Assembly (NCBI GenBank): GCA_963734815.1
Contig: CAVTIH010000003.1
Coordinates: 248,001 to 312,000, forward strand
DNA: 64,000 bases
From: Palsa-744 sp963734815
Lineage (GTDB): Bacteria > Actinomycetota > Thermoleophilia > Solirubrobacterales > Solirubrobacteraceae
Direction of reading: 5' to 3'
Positions 49,412 to 56,351 of the stretch are shown one piece after another. Each line of letters opens with the position of its first letter. Within the stretch, counting starts at the first letter, position 1. A model generated the notes under the pieces. It had not been told where the DNA came from and made no database searches. It saw only the letters and a list, made by a program, of their open reading frames with translations. Made by a program: the position numbers and the translations under genes.

Positions 49412-49852
49412 TCACACTCCTCGAACGATGTTGGTCCACGTGCCGCGGCACACCTGCTCGCCGCGTTGGTTGGTGGAGGTCGACTCGAACACGTAGAAGC
49501 CCTTGCCCTGGTGCTCGTAGATTTCCTTCACGCTTCCGGTGGTGGTGATCTCATCGCCGGCCACCACCAGCGGGCCCCACTCGAACTCCTGCCCCCCGTG
49601 CACCATCATCGGGAAGTTGATTTCGATCTCGGGATCGAAGATCGGCGGCCCCACCGAGGGGGCGGAGTACACCACCACGAACATTGGCGGTGCCACCACG
49701 TCGGCATAGCCGGCGGCGCGTGCCGCCTCCACGTCGAGATGGACGGGGTTGGTCTCGCCCACCGCCCGGGCGTACTCCTTGATCTTCTCGCGGCCCACCG
49801 CATACATCGTGGGCTCGTACGTCTTGCCGACCGCTTTGTCGTTGACTGGCAC
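49412..49852 (-). CDS. MaoC-like N-terminal domain dehydratase subunit, HadA-type
   Basis: The 146-residue protein from GTG 49852 (AAGGAG nine bases upstream) starts MPVNDKAVGKTYEPTMYAVG, then REKIKEYARAVGETNPVHLD and VVAPPMFVVVYS. This is the FAS1-like dehydratase/HadA pattern, which has the hot-dog fold but incomplete catalytic residues and needs a HadB partner. The HadB-type gene follows directly. The REKIKEYA segment matches mycobacterial HadA. They probably act in fatty-acid elongation. Confidence 0.85.
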   Translation of the reverse strand: MPVNDKAVGKTYEPTMYAVGREKIKEYARAVGETNPVHLDVEAARAAGYADVVAPPMFVVVYSAPSVGPPIFDPEIEINFPMMVHGGQEFEWGPLVVAGDEITTTGSVKEIYEHQGKGFYVFESTSTNQRGEQVCRGTWTNIVRGV

Positions 49853-50047
49853 CTGTGTGATCTCCTTGCACGGGGAGCGAGGTTTCGGCGCGGGAGCATA
49901 CCCGTTAACACAAAACGGACCGGGGGCCAGCCGCGGAGCGGCGACGACACAGCCGCGAGGCGCCCGAGAAACCGGACACCCCGCGGTTGCGCGCATCATT
50001 TCGCGTAAGGGTCCACGAACCCAAGAGCCGGTTCGAGACCAGATGGG

Positions 50048-50491
50048 CTAGAAAACCAGGTCGATTGCGCCGGCGCCGACGAGCTCGTGCTCGCCATCCT
50101 GCGCCCCGGGCTCGCCCTGATCGCCCTCGGCGCGCGTGGCGGGCCTGTCCAGGAACTGGAGGGTTTCGGCCACCACGCTCACCGCCTGGCGTTTCTGGGG
50201 GCCGCCGTCCGTGCTCTCGGCGGTCTCCCACTCACGCCAATCCAGGCGCCCATCGACCGCCACGAGGCTGCCGCGATGCATGTAGCGGGCCACGCTCTCC
50301 GCCAGTCCGCCGAAGGTGGCGACGTCGAAGAAGAGCGGCCGCTCCCGGTACTCGCCTGCATCGTCGCGCTTGATTCCGTTGCACGCGATCCTGAGGTTGC
50401 AGACGCTGCTGCCCGAGGGCAGCTCGCGCAGCTCTGGGTCACGTGTGAGATTGCCGACCAGCACGACCCGATTGATGCTCGTGTACGACAT
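50048..50491 (-). CDS. ssb: Single-stranded DNA-binding protein
   Basis: The 147-residue OB-fold protein starts MSYTSINRVVLVGNLTRDPE, LRELPSGSSVCNLRIACN and continues with the RPLFFDVATFGGLAESVARY and YMHRGSLVAVDGRLDWREWE segments of SSB. ATG 50491 has AGGAG eight bases upstream. The C-terminal tail normally ends with acidic residues and IPF, which recruits repair proteins; here it ends in AGAIDLVF with few acids. This and its place at the edge of a conjugation-type gene cluster suggest an element-encoded SSB rather than the chromosomal one (which normally lies with rpsF/rpsR), but that is inference. Confidence 0.9.
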   Translation of the reverse strand: MSYTSINRVVLVGNLTRDPELRELPSGSSVCNLRIACNGIKRDDAGEYRERPLFFDVATFGGLAESVARYMHRGSLVAVDGRLDWREWETAESTDGGPQKRQAVSVVAETLQFLDRPATRAEGDQGEPGAQDGEHELVGAGAIDLVF

Positions 50492-50532
50492 GACTTCGTC
50501 TCCTTTGGTAAGCCACTGCCCCGTCAGAGAAC

Positions 50533-51309
50533 TTACGCACCGCTTGGGACGGTACGCTCGGCCGGCCGTGCAAGCCACTCCGGCAGAGCGTCGAGGGGGA
50601 CGACCAGCACCCGCTCATGAGCCTGCGCGCGGTCGATTGCCCGTATGACCGCACGCTCGACCTCGGGCGGCGCGAGGTAGAGCACGCCCGCCACGCAGCG
50701 TGCCCGTGCCCACGACCGGCAGATCGCCGCCAGGCGCTCGGGCGCCTTGACGGTCAGCTCCACCTCGACCGCCACCGGCAGGCCACCCTCCGGGCCCAGC
50801 GGCCACAGCACGAGGTCGGGGCGGTGGTATAGCGCCTCACGGTGTGCGTCGTCGCCATGTTCGGCGTACGCCGGCATGCGCCTGTCGGCGTAGAGCTCGG
50901 CGCTGGCAAGTGCACAGCCACGCTCGCGCTCCTCGACGCGCAGCTCGCGCTCGCCCTGCACCCGGTGGTCGGGGTAGCAGCGCTGCAGAGCCGCCGCAAC
51001 GCGAGCACACTCGATCAGGTGCAGCGCGTTGGAGGGACTCACCGTGCATGGGTCGAGGCCTCGTACACCGGCCTTCCGTAGACCAGCGCGTGTGACCGTG
51101 TACAGCGCCGGATGGCCCGTCAGCGGACGGCAGCGCGTCAGCAGCCGCTCACCTTCAGCTGCCCGCAGCCGCCCGCGCGCCGAGGCGGGGCTGGTGCCGA
51201 GATGCACGGCCACAGCCTCCGCGGTGACCGCGCCCATACCTGCCGCCCAGCGCACAATCGCTCTCCGCTCGGGTGAGGCGTTGTCGTGGTGTGTGGATTC
51301 AGAGATCAT
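50533..51309 (-). CDS. Replication-relaxation family winged-helix protein
   Basis: The 258-residue protein starts at ATG 51309 with AAGGAGG upstream. The N-terminal half has a winged helix (VRWAAGMGAVTAEAVAVHLG, ASARGRLRAAEGERLLTRCR) and the second half a nuclease-like alpha/beta region (ALYHRPDLVLWPLGPEGGLP, VAVEVELTVKAPERLAAICR). This combination is that of the replication-relaxation family encoded beside conjugation ATPases in actinobacterial elements. The PD...VEVEL spacing resembles a PD-(D/E)xK core, but activity is unproven. It lies 25 bases after the ATPase gene and is probably co-transcribed with it. Confidence 0.8.
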   Translation of the reverse strand: MISESTHHDNASPERRAIVRWAAGMGAVTAEAVAVHLGTSPASARGRLRAAEGERLLTRCRPLTGHPALYTVTRAGLRKAGVRGLDPCTVSPSNALHLIECARVAAALQRCYPDHRVQGERELRVEERERGCALASAELYADRRMPAYAEHGDDAHREALYHRPDLVLWPLGPEGGLPVAVEVELTVKAPERLAAICRSWARARCVAGVLYLAPPEVERAVIRAIDRAQAHERVLVVPLDALPEWLARPAERTVPSGA

Positions 51310-51334
51310 CGTGGTCCTCCTTGGATCGTTGTGT

Positions 51335-53104
51335 TTACCTGTCGCGATCGGGCGAGTACATCCACGCGACCACGGCACTGCGCGGGCTGCTCAGACGGAG
51401 CACCGCCGCCTGACCCGTCGCGAGACTCATCACTTCTTCGGGACTGATCAGGGGCTCGCTGACCCGCGTGCGAGTACTGCGGCCGTCGCTGCTCACCGAG
51501 GTGCGCCATGCGCCCCTGCCACCGGCCAGGCGAGCGATCAGCTCGGCCGACGCGGGCACCACCTGGCGATGGGCGATCAGGCTGGTGAGATTGCCCAGCA
51601 CCTGCTCCTGCAGCGTCTCGCGGCCCGGCAGGCGCAGGTCGGAGAGCTCCTGGGTGCCCAACAGCAGGCTGATGCCCGCCGAGCGGGCGCGAGCAAAGAG
51701 GCCGGCGACGTGCTCGGCGGCGATCGCGGAAAACTCGTCGATCGCCACCACACACCGAGCCGGGTGCTCCTGCAGCGCCGCGACGACGGTCTGCAGATCC
51801 TGCACGATCGCCGCTCCGAGCATCTGTGCAAGCAACGGCCGGGTGTCGGCGTGGAGGCTGAAGTACACCACCGCCCCGCTGCGCACCGCGTCCAGCAGCT
51901 CGAAGGACTCCGTGCCCTGCGTGGCGGGATCAAGCCACTGACCCACGTCGGACTCGACCATGATCGCGAGACGGTCACGCACACCACCGAGCTCGCCGCG
52001 CTGACGGGAGGTGAGCGAGTCCAGGTATGTGTGTACCTCCCGCGCGCTCTCCCGCGGGAGCTCCCGTGCGAGCAGCTCCAGGCTTTTGGGATCGAGCGCC
52101 TCGACGAGACGGGCGAGGCTCACCTCCACCCCCGCGGCGCGCAGCGTACGGACGGCGTGGCCGAGGTAGCGCTGCGCCTGGCGCTGGTAGTGGGGCTCGG
52201 TGAAGCGCTCTCCCGCGAGCGCCTTGTCGGCGATCTCAGTCTCGCCGCCGCGGGCAAACGGGTTGTAGACCGCGGGTCCCTCCGGCGTCCACGCGTAAAA
52301 CGCCTTGCCCGTGGCGCGGGCCGCACGGTGCAGCCGCTCGCGCAGCCCCGCGTCACCCTTCGGGTCCACCACGATCGCCGACATCCCATACGAGATCGCC
52401 AGCGTGGTGATCCGTGCGAGGGTGAACGTCTTGCCGGAGCCGGTGGCACCCGCCACGAGGGTATGCGTGCCGCTGGCTGAAACGGGGACCGATGGCGCGT
52501 GTCTCCCGGCTTCAGGCTCACTGCCGAGCTCGATCGCCACGGAGCGTCCGCGGTGGTCCACACCAACGCTCAGCTGGCTGCCGCGCCACAGGCGCTCATC
52601 TCGCCGCCAGCGCAATACGCGTTTGCTCAGCCCACCAATGGCAACGGCGCCCGCAAGCCGCGAACGCGGGCCCGACCGATCGGCGACGCCGCTGCCGGCG
52701 AGCCGGGAGCGCACGTCATGGACGCCGGCGCGCAGCCCATCGAGCGGGGTGGTGCGCTTCGCCGCGATCTCGGCGAGGTCGGCGCCGGCTTGCAGGTCTT
52801 CGCCGTGCCAACGCCGGCCGCGGGCGGCGGCGCCAAGCGCGGCCACACCCAGTGTCGCCGCGCCACCCGCCAGCGCGGTGCGGGCGAGCACGACGAGCGC
52901 AAACGCGCCCCCCGCCCAGCTCCAGTGCAGGTGCCAACGGCGCATCAGGCGCGCCGCGAGCAGACCGAGGAGCACGCCGATGACGATGTGCACGGTTGTG
53001 CCCACCAGCCACTGGTACAGGTGCTCCAGCGGGGCCAGCGGGTCGGGTTCATGCGGAGCCAGCGGGTCGGGTTCCCGATCGAGGGTGGCGTTCGGTGCAG
53101 ACAT
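51335..53104 (-). CDS. TraD/VirD4/TraM-like conjugative DNA-transfer ATPase
   Basis: The 589-residue membrane protein has two N-terminal helices (about 33-51 and 64-95), Walker A GATGSGKTFT at 219-228, a DPKGDAG loop and Walker B VVAIDEFSAI with Asp456-Glu457. It ends with TraD-like motor elements (LLGTQELSDLRLPG). Such ATPases couple DNA or relaxosomes to a type IV secretion channel. ATG 53104 has AAAGGA upstream. Residues 196-211 (SEPEAGRHAPSVPVSA) are encoded by a copy of the dispersed palindrome just before the Walker A loop. No relaxase or channel genes are seen. Confidence 0.85.
   Translation of the reverse strand: MSAPNATLDREPDPLAPHEPDPLAPLEHLYQWLVGTTVHIVIGVLLGLLAARLMRRWHLHWSWAGGAFALVVLARTALAGGAATLGVAALGAAARGRRWHGEDLQAGADLAEIAAKRTTPLDGLRAGVHDVRSRLAGSGVADRSGPRSRLAGAVAIGGLSKRVLRWRRDERLWRGSQLSVGVDHRGRSVAIELGSEPEAGRHAPSVPVSASGTHTLVAGATGSGKTFTLARITTLAISYGMSAIVVDPKGDAGLRERLHRAARATGKAFYAWTPEGPAVYNPFARGGETEIADKALAGERFTEPHYQRQAQRYLGHAVRTLRAAGVEVSLARLVEALDPKSLELLARELPRESAREVHTYLDSLTSRQRGELGGVRDRLAIMVESDVGQWLDPATQGTESFELLDAVRSGAVVYFSLHADTRPLLAQMLGAAIVQDLQTVVAALQEHPARCVVAIDEFSAIAAEHVAGLFARARSAGISLLLGTQELSDLRLPGRETLQEQVLGNLTSLIAHRQVVPASAELIARLAGGRGAWRTSVSSDGRSTRTRVSEPLISPEEVMSLATGQAAVLRLSSPRSAVVAWMYSPDRDR
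52472..52516 (+). repeat. Dispersed palindromic repeat inside the ATPase gene
   Basis: The 45-bp copy reads GCTGGCTGAAACGGGGACC, a shortened middle GATGGCGCG, then TGTCTCCCGGCTTCAGG. It is antisense to the gene, keeps the frame, and encodes a Pro/Ser/Ala loop shortly before Walker A. Confidence 0.8.
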
Positions 53105-53217
53105 GAGTCCATTCCTTTCGCTAGGGGTATGAGCACCCAGCCAGAGCCGAGCGCGGGTATGAGCGACGGCGAACGCGTGGGCTCGCCGTCGGGTGTGCTG
53201 CTTGGCGCGGCGTTTGG

Positions 53218-53487
53218 CTACGCCTGTCCGTGCTCGAGCCAGGCCAACTCGACCAGGCGGTCGGCTTCGAGGGCCGTTGCCAGATCGTGGTTGCGCCGGG
53301 CAAGCTCGGCGATGTACTCGGCTTCGAGCACCGCCACCGGGGCGTGGTTGAGCCGTGTCAACTCATCGATGAACGGACACGTCTCGACCGCACGGAGACT
53401 TGCCCTGGAGATGCCCAGTCTGCGCCTGAGCACCTCATCATCCTCGATGCCCGGCTGGGGTGTCTCTCGTGTTGGATCCTCGTTCAT
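53218..53487 (-). CDS. Small acidic helical protein of unknown function
   Basis: The 89-residue protein starts at ATG 53487 with AAGGAAGG upstream. It begins MNEDPTRETPQPGIEDDEVL and continues with two similar helical units: LNHAPVAVLEAEYIAELARR and NHDLATALEADRLVELAWLE, which share a pattern of NH-x-A-x-x-LEA-x-x-x-ELA. No domain is recognised. It lies between the response-regulator gene and the ATPase gene on the same strand, so it is likely to be part of that element operon. Confidence 0.6.
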   Translation of the reverse strand: MNEDPTRETPQPGIEDDEVLRRRLGISRASLRAVETCPFIDELTRLNHAPVAVLEAEYIAELARRNHDLATALEADRLVELAWLEHGQA

Positions 53488-53594
53488 GGTGCCTTCCTTT
53501 CGTTGGACGTTCGACTGCGGACGTGCAAACGGCGAGCCCGGGGGCTCGCCGTCGTGGGTGCTGCATGGGTGCGACCCGGATCGGTGGACCAGGC

Positions 53595-54329
53595 TCAGAT
53601 CAGGCGATAACCGACGCCACGCACGTTGACGACCCACCGCTCGTTGCCCTCCGCGCAGAGCTTCCGGCGCAGGCGGCTGGCGTGGGAGTCGAGCGTGCGG
53701 GTGGACACCAGCGTGGGGTAGCCCCACACCGCGCGCAACAGCTCCTGCTTGGCGAACACGCGTCGGGGCTCGGCGGCGAGGTGAACGAGCAGCTCGTACT
53801 CCAAGCGGCGCAGTTCCAGCGGACGACCGTGCACGGCTGCCACACGAGCGTGGAGGCCGATCGCAAGTGCTCCCACCTCCACAGATGGCGCGCGGTGGGC
53901 GCCAGCACGCAGCAGCAGCGAGCGCAGACGGGCTCGCAACTCCAGATACGAAGGGGGCCGCGCGAGGAAGTCGTCGGCGCCGGCGTCGAAGGCTCGCAGC
54001 AGGTCGGGCTCCTCGACCCGCGGACCCATCACGATCACGGGCAAACTCCCAGGCCAGGAGCTCTGCGTGCCGCGCGGCACGAGCAGGCCGCCGCCGCGGA
54101 TCTCCACGAGCAACTCGAGCGCGGCTCGCGGCGTCTCCAGTTCGCCGAGCAGTGCGGCGTGTGGAGGATCGGCTCGCAACAGCGCCCGCGCATGCTCGGT
54201 CGTCCGCGCTTGCCTCGCCCGATAACCATCGGCCGCGAGCTGATCGACCAGCGGGTGCGCAATCCGCTCGTCTTGCTCCACCACCAGGAGAGAATGCGGA
54301 CCCTCCTCGCAGTCGCGATCGGAGGTCAA
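53595..54329 (-). CDS. OmpR-type regulator with a receiver domain lacking the phospho-acceptor
   Basis: The protein of about 244 residues has a C-terminal OmpR/PhoB winged helix (LRRLEYELLVHLAAEPRRVF, AKQELLRAVWGYPTLVSTRT, DSHASRLRRKLCAEGNERWV, VNVRGVGYRLI). Its N-terminal region is receiver-like (LLVVEQDERIAHPLVDQLA), but where the phospho-acceptor Asp is expected (LLDL) it has LLGEL, and the conserved Lys (KPF) is Arg (ARPPS). The receiver also has a 20-residue insertion. It is therefore probably controlled without phosphorylation. TTG 54329 overlaps the stop of the upstream gene (TTGA), so the two are coupled. No histidine kinase is nearby. Confidence 0.8.
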   Translation of the reverse strand: MTSDRDCEEGPHSLLVVEQDERIAHPLVDQLAADGYRARQARTTEHARALLRADPPHAALLGELETPRAALELLVEIRGGGLLVPRGTQSSWPGSLPVIVMGPRVEEPDLLRAFDAGADDFLARPPSYLELRARLRSLLLRAGAHRAPSVEVGALAIGLHARVAAVHGRPLELRRLEYELLVHLAAEPRRVFAKQELLRAVWGYPTLVSTRTLDSHASRLRRKLCAEGNERWVVNVRGVGYRLI

Positions 54330-55303
54330 AGCTCGACCTCGCGGGGAGAGATGCCGAGGCCCTCGCGCGCGATCAACGCGAGCACCTCGCTGTGGATCCA
54401 TGGCGTGGGCTGGCCGTCGCCGCCACTCTCGGGCGCGATGCCAACGCGACGGGAGAGCCAGCTGGTCTCGCCGCTGCGGTTGCCATTGCGGTCACACTTG
54501 ACCCGCCCGCAGCGAAGGGCGATCTCGCTGAGGCTGAGCCGCTGAGCGTGCAACGCGTGCAGCACCGCTCGGCGCAGCCCTCGGTTGAGCACGATCCGGC
54601 TGGCGTCGATGCGCTGAAGCTCGTTGCGCAGCATCGTCACCGACACCGTGGCGTCGTCGCGGTGCCGCGCCAACGCCCTGACGGTGAGCGCACGTACGGG
54701 TTCGTAGCCATCCATGCACGCAACCACGTCGCGCACGCTCTCGGGCCGGGGGCCGCTCGCCCGCTGAGCCGAGCCGTGCCCGAGCTCGACGGGGCTCTCC
54801 CGCCGGCACCAGCGCAGCTCCGGCACCGAGCGGCCAGTGGCAAGCGCCTCCAGCCCGTGGCAAACACCGTGACGGTCACGCAGCTCCACGCCCTCGGTGG
54901 ACACGAGCAGATCGAGTTCTCCATCCTCCTGCGGCGGCTCGCCATCCTCGGCGAAGGGGGCCACGAGGAGGTCCTCGGGGGCGAGCCGTCGGCAGCGGCG
55001 CGGGCGGGGGTCGCGCAGGTAGTCGCAGCACACGAGCTGTGCGTTCTCCAGGGGCTCGTCGGCGGCGAGGTGCGCCAGCAGCCGCCGATCGCCCCAGGTG
55101 GCGGCGTTGCGATCGAGCACCAGCACGCTGCCACCATGCCCGGGCAGTGCGAGGACGTCGCGCAGTTGACCGGCGGAGTCGGTGTAGCTGGCGAGCACTC
55201 CGGGAGTCGCGAGACGGGCCGCTCGAGCGGCCGGGCGAACGGTCGGGGTGCGAAGGGATCGTGAGGGGTACGGGGGCTTCGCGGGTAGCGCGGTGAGGGG
55301 CAT
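54326..55303 (-). CDS. Element-encoded protein of unknown function with C-terminal HTH-like region
   Basis: The 325-residue protein from ATG 55303 (AGGAG seven bases upstream) has no recognised domain. Its middle part alternates hydrophobic strands with acidic loops (GGSVLVLDRNAATWGDRRLL, NAQLVCCDYLRDPRPRRCRR, GELDLLVSTEGVELRDRHGV). The C-terminal 90 residues look like a helix-turn-helix followed by a loop (LRRAVLHALHAQRLSLSEIA, RCGRVKCDRNGNRSGETSWL, SRRVGI). The CxxxxC-like RCGRVKCDRNG stretch could bind zinc. It is translationally coupled to the pseudo-receiver regulator, so the two may act together in control of the element. Confidence 0.55.
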   Translation of the reverse strand: MPLTALPAKPPYPSRSLRTPTVRPAARAARLATPGVLASYTDSAGQLRDVLALPGHGGSVLVLDRNAATWGDRRLLAHLAADEPLENAQLVCCDYLRDPRPRRCRRLAPEDLLVAPFAEDGEPPQEDGELDLLVSTEGVELRDRHGVCHGLEALATGRSVPELRWCRRESPVELGHGSAQRASGPRPESVRDVVACMDGYEPVRALTVRALARHRDDATVSVTMLRNELQRIDASRIVLNRGLRRAVLHALHAQRLSLSEIALRCGRVKCDRNGNRSGETSWLSRRVGIAPESGGDGQPTPWIHSEVLALIAREGLGISPREVEL

Positions 55304-55379
55304 GGTGAGTCTCCTGGCCCACGGGGCCGTCGGGCAGTGGTCGAGTGGAAGCGGCTTGTAGGGCTCCCGCGGACGACCG

Positions 55380-55496
55380 TCAAGCGGCTCGCGGGCGATG
55401 CTCGGGGAGCAGCACGCGGTCGAGATCCCCATAGGGGATCTCGGGGTGCAGCTGGTGCACGCCGCTCAAATTGGAAGTTGGCGCGATCGGGTCCAT
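55380..55496 (-). CDS. Possible 38-residue small protein
   Basis: An ATG at 55496 with CGGAG five to six bases upstream opens a 38-residue frame: MDPIAPTSNLSGVHQLHPEI, then PYGDLDRVLLPEHRPRAA. Codon use is GC-rich in the third position, like real genes here. It ends 76 bases before the 325-residue gene on the same strand. No homologue is recognised. It could be a leader peptide or a degraded gene end. Confidence 0.4.
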   Translation of the reverse strand: MDPIAPTSNLSGVHQLHPEIPYGDLDRVLLPEHRPRAA

Positions 55497-56239
55497 CGAG
55501 GCTCCGCGCGAGGCTCGACTGAACGTGCGAGGTACGGTGCGGGAAGGCTCAGCCGGGCAGCAGGTGGCCTGGGGGATCGGTGTTCAGGCTCAGACCATGC
55601 CGGGCCATCTGCCGGCGAGCGCGATCCACAATCGGGTCGAACGACCAGAGCGAGCGGTGCCATTGGAGAGTGTGGTGCGGCCTGGGTGAAGGGGAATCGA
55701 AGGGCCGCGATGCTAGCGCCATCCAGCACGAGCAGCCACGCGCATCCCACCTCCGGAGGATGGGCGTCGCAATCGCCAGCGCCGATCGGCTGCGATTTGG
55801 CTCAACAGAGCCGCTTCGGAGCTTGCGGCGTGCAGTCGGGCGTGTGCGAAGCGGCAGCTCAACCGCACTGGCGAGCGCGCGCCGGCAGGGGTGACTGCGT
55901 GTGCAGGCGGGGTAAAGGCAAATCCCGGTGGGTGACTGCGCGCGTGGTACCGCGCCAGGTTGGTTCATGGCGGCGCACCCGCCACGTGGTGTTCAGCGAG
56001 CTGTGAGGGTTGGTGGGCGGCGGCTGATTGAACGTTCGGAGCGACGTGTCGCCGCTGCTCAGCCCCTGCGATAGGGCGTCGGGCCCTCAACCCATCAGGC
56101 TCTCAAACCACCAGGCTTTAACGGCCTGCCGGCGTCTGCGCCAAGGAACCCCCGCCCGATCACGCGAAGCTACGAGTAGGACTGGACGGCCTCTCGGGTA
56201 ATTGCATCCCGCAGACCATGTGCCGAACAAAAATTTCAA

Positions 56240-56261
56240 AGCCGTGCGCAATTGCTATCGG
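56240..56261 (-). repeat. 22-bp element shared with 44494-44515 (inverse)
   Basis: On the minus strand the bases start CCGATAGCAATTGC and end GCACGGCT, identical to the copy at 44494. This copy abuts the inverted repeats at 56261-56338. Confidence 0.75.
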
Positions 56262-56338
56262 GTTCTGGATTCTTTATAACAGACCCAGTACCTGTTTGTA
56301 TATACTATAGATATACTCAGACGAAGTATCCAGAAACC
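56261..56338. promoter_or_regulatory. AT-rich inverted-repeat structure, possible operator or origin
   Basis: GGTTCTGGAT (56261-56270) and ATCCAGAAACC (56328-56338) are near-exact inverted repeats around an AT-rich segment. Inside it, GTATAT (56298-56303) and ATATAC (56311-56316) form a perfect inverted pair around ACTATAG. The minus strand also carries TTATAAAG, a possible -10-like box. This nested design suits an operator, a transfer origin or a termination structure, but none is proven. Confidence 0.45.
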
Positions 56339-56351
56339 AGGCAGTACACGC

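Larger units (their letters stand above)
55497..56351. other. Non-coding region of 855 bases inside the putative element
   Basis: No frame in either strand has convincing codon bias or homology; the longer frames (for example plus 55398-56006) are GC-rich chance frames. The first 700 bases are of ordinary GC, and the last 130 form a sharp AT-rich island that includes the 22-bp element at 56240 and the inverted repeats at 56261-56338. It may hold promoters for the downstream minus-strand operon, a replication or transfer origin, or the remains of deleted genes. Confidence 0.6.

Noticed and set aside
50025..50045. tRNA-like GGTTCGAGACC at the edge of the element, a possible attachment site
   Set aside because: The flanking bases do not pair as a T-arm, and no acceptor, anticodon or D-arm could be folded around it.
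55398..56006. Plus-strand frame of 202 codons in the element's non-coding region
   Set aside because: The composition is that of random GC-rich translation, with no motif, no ribosome site, and opposite strand to all neighbouring genes.
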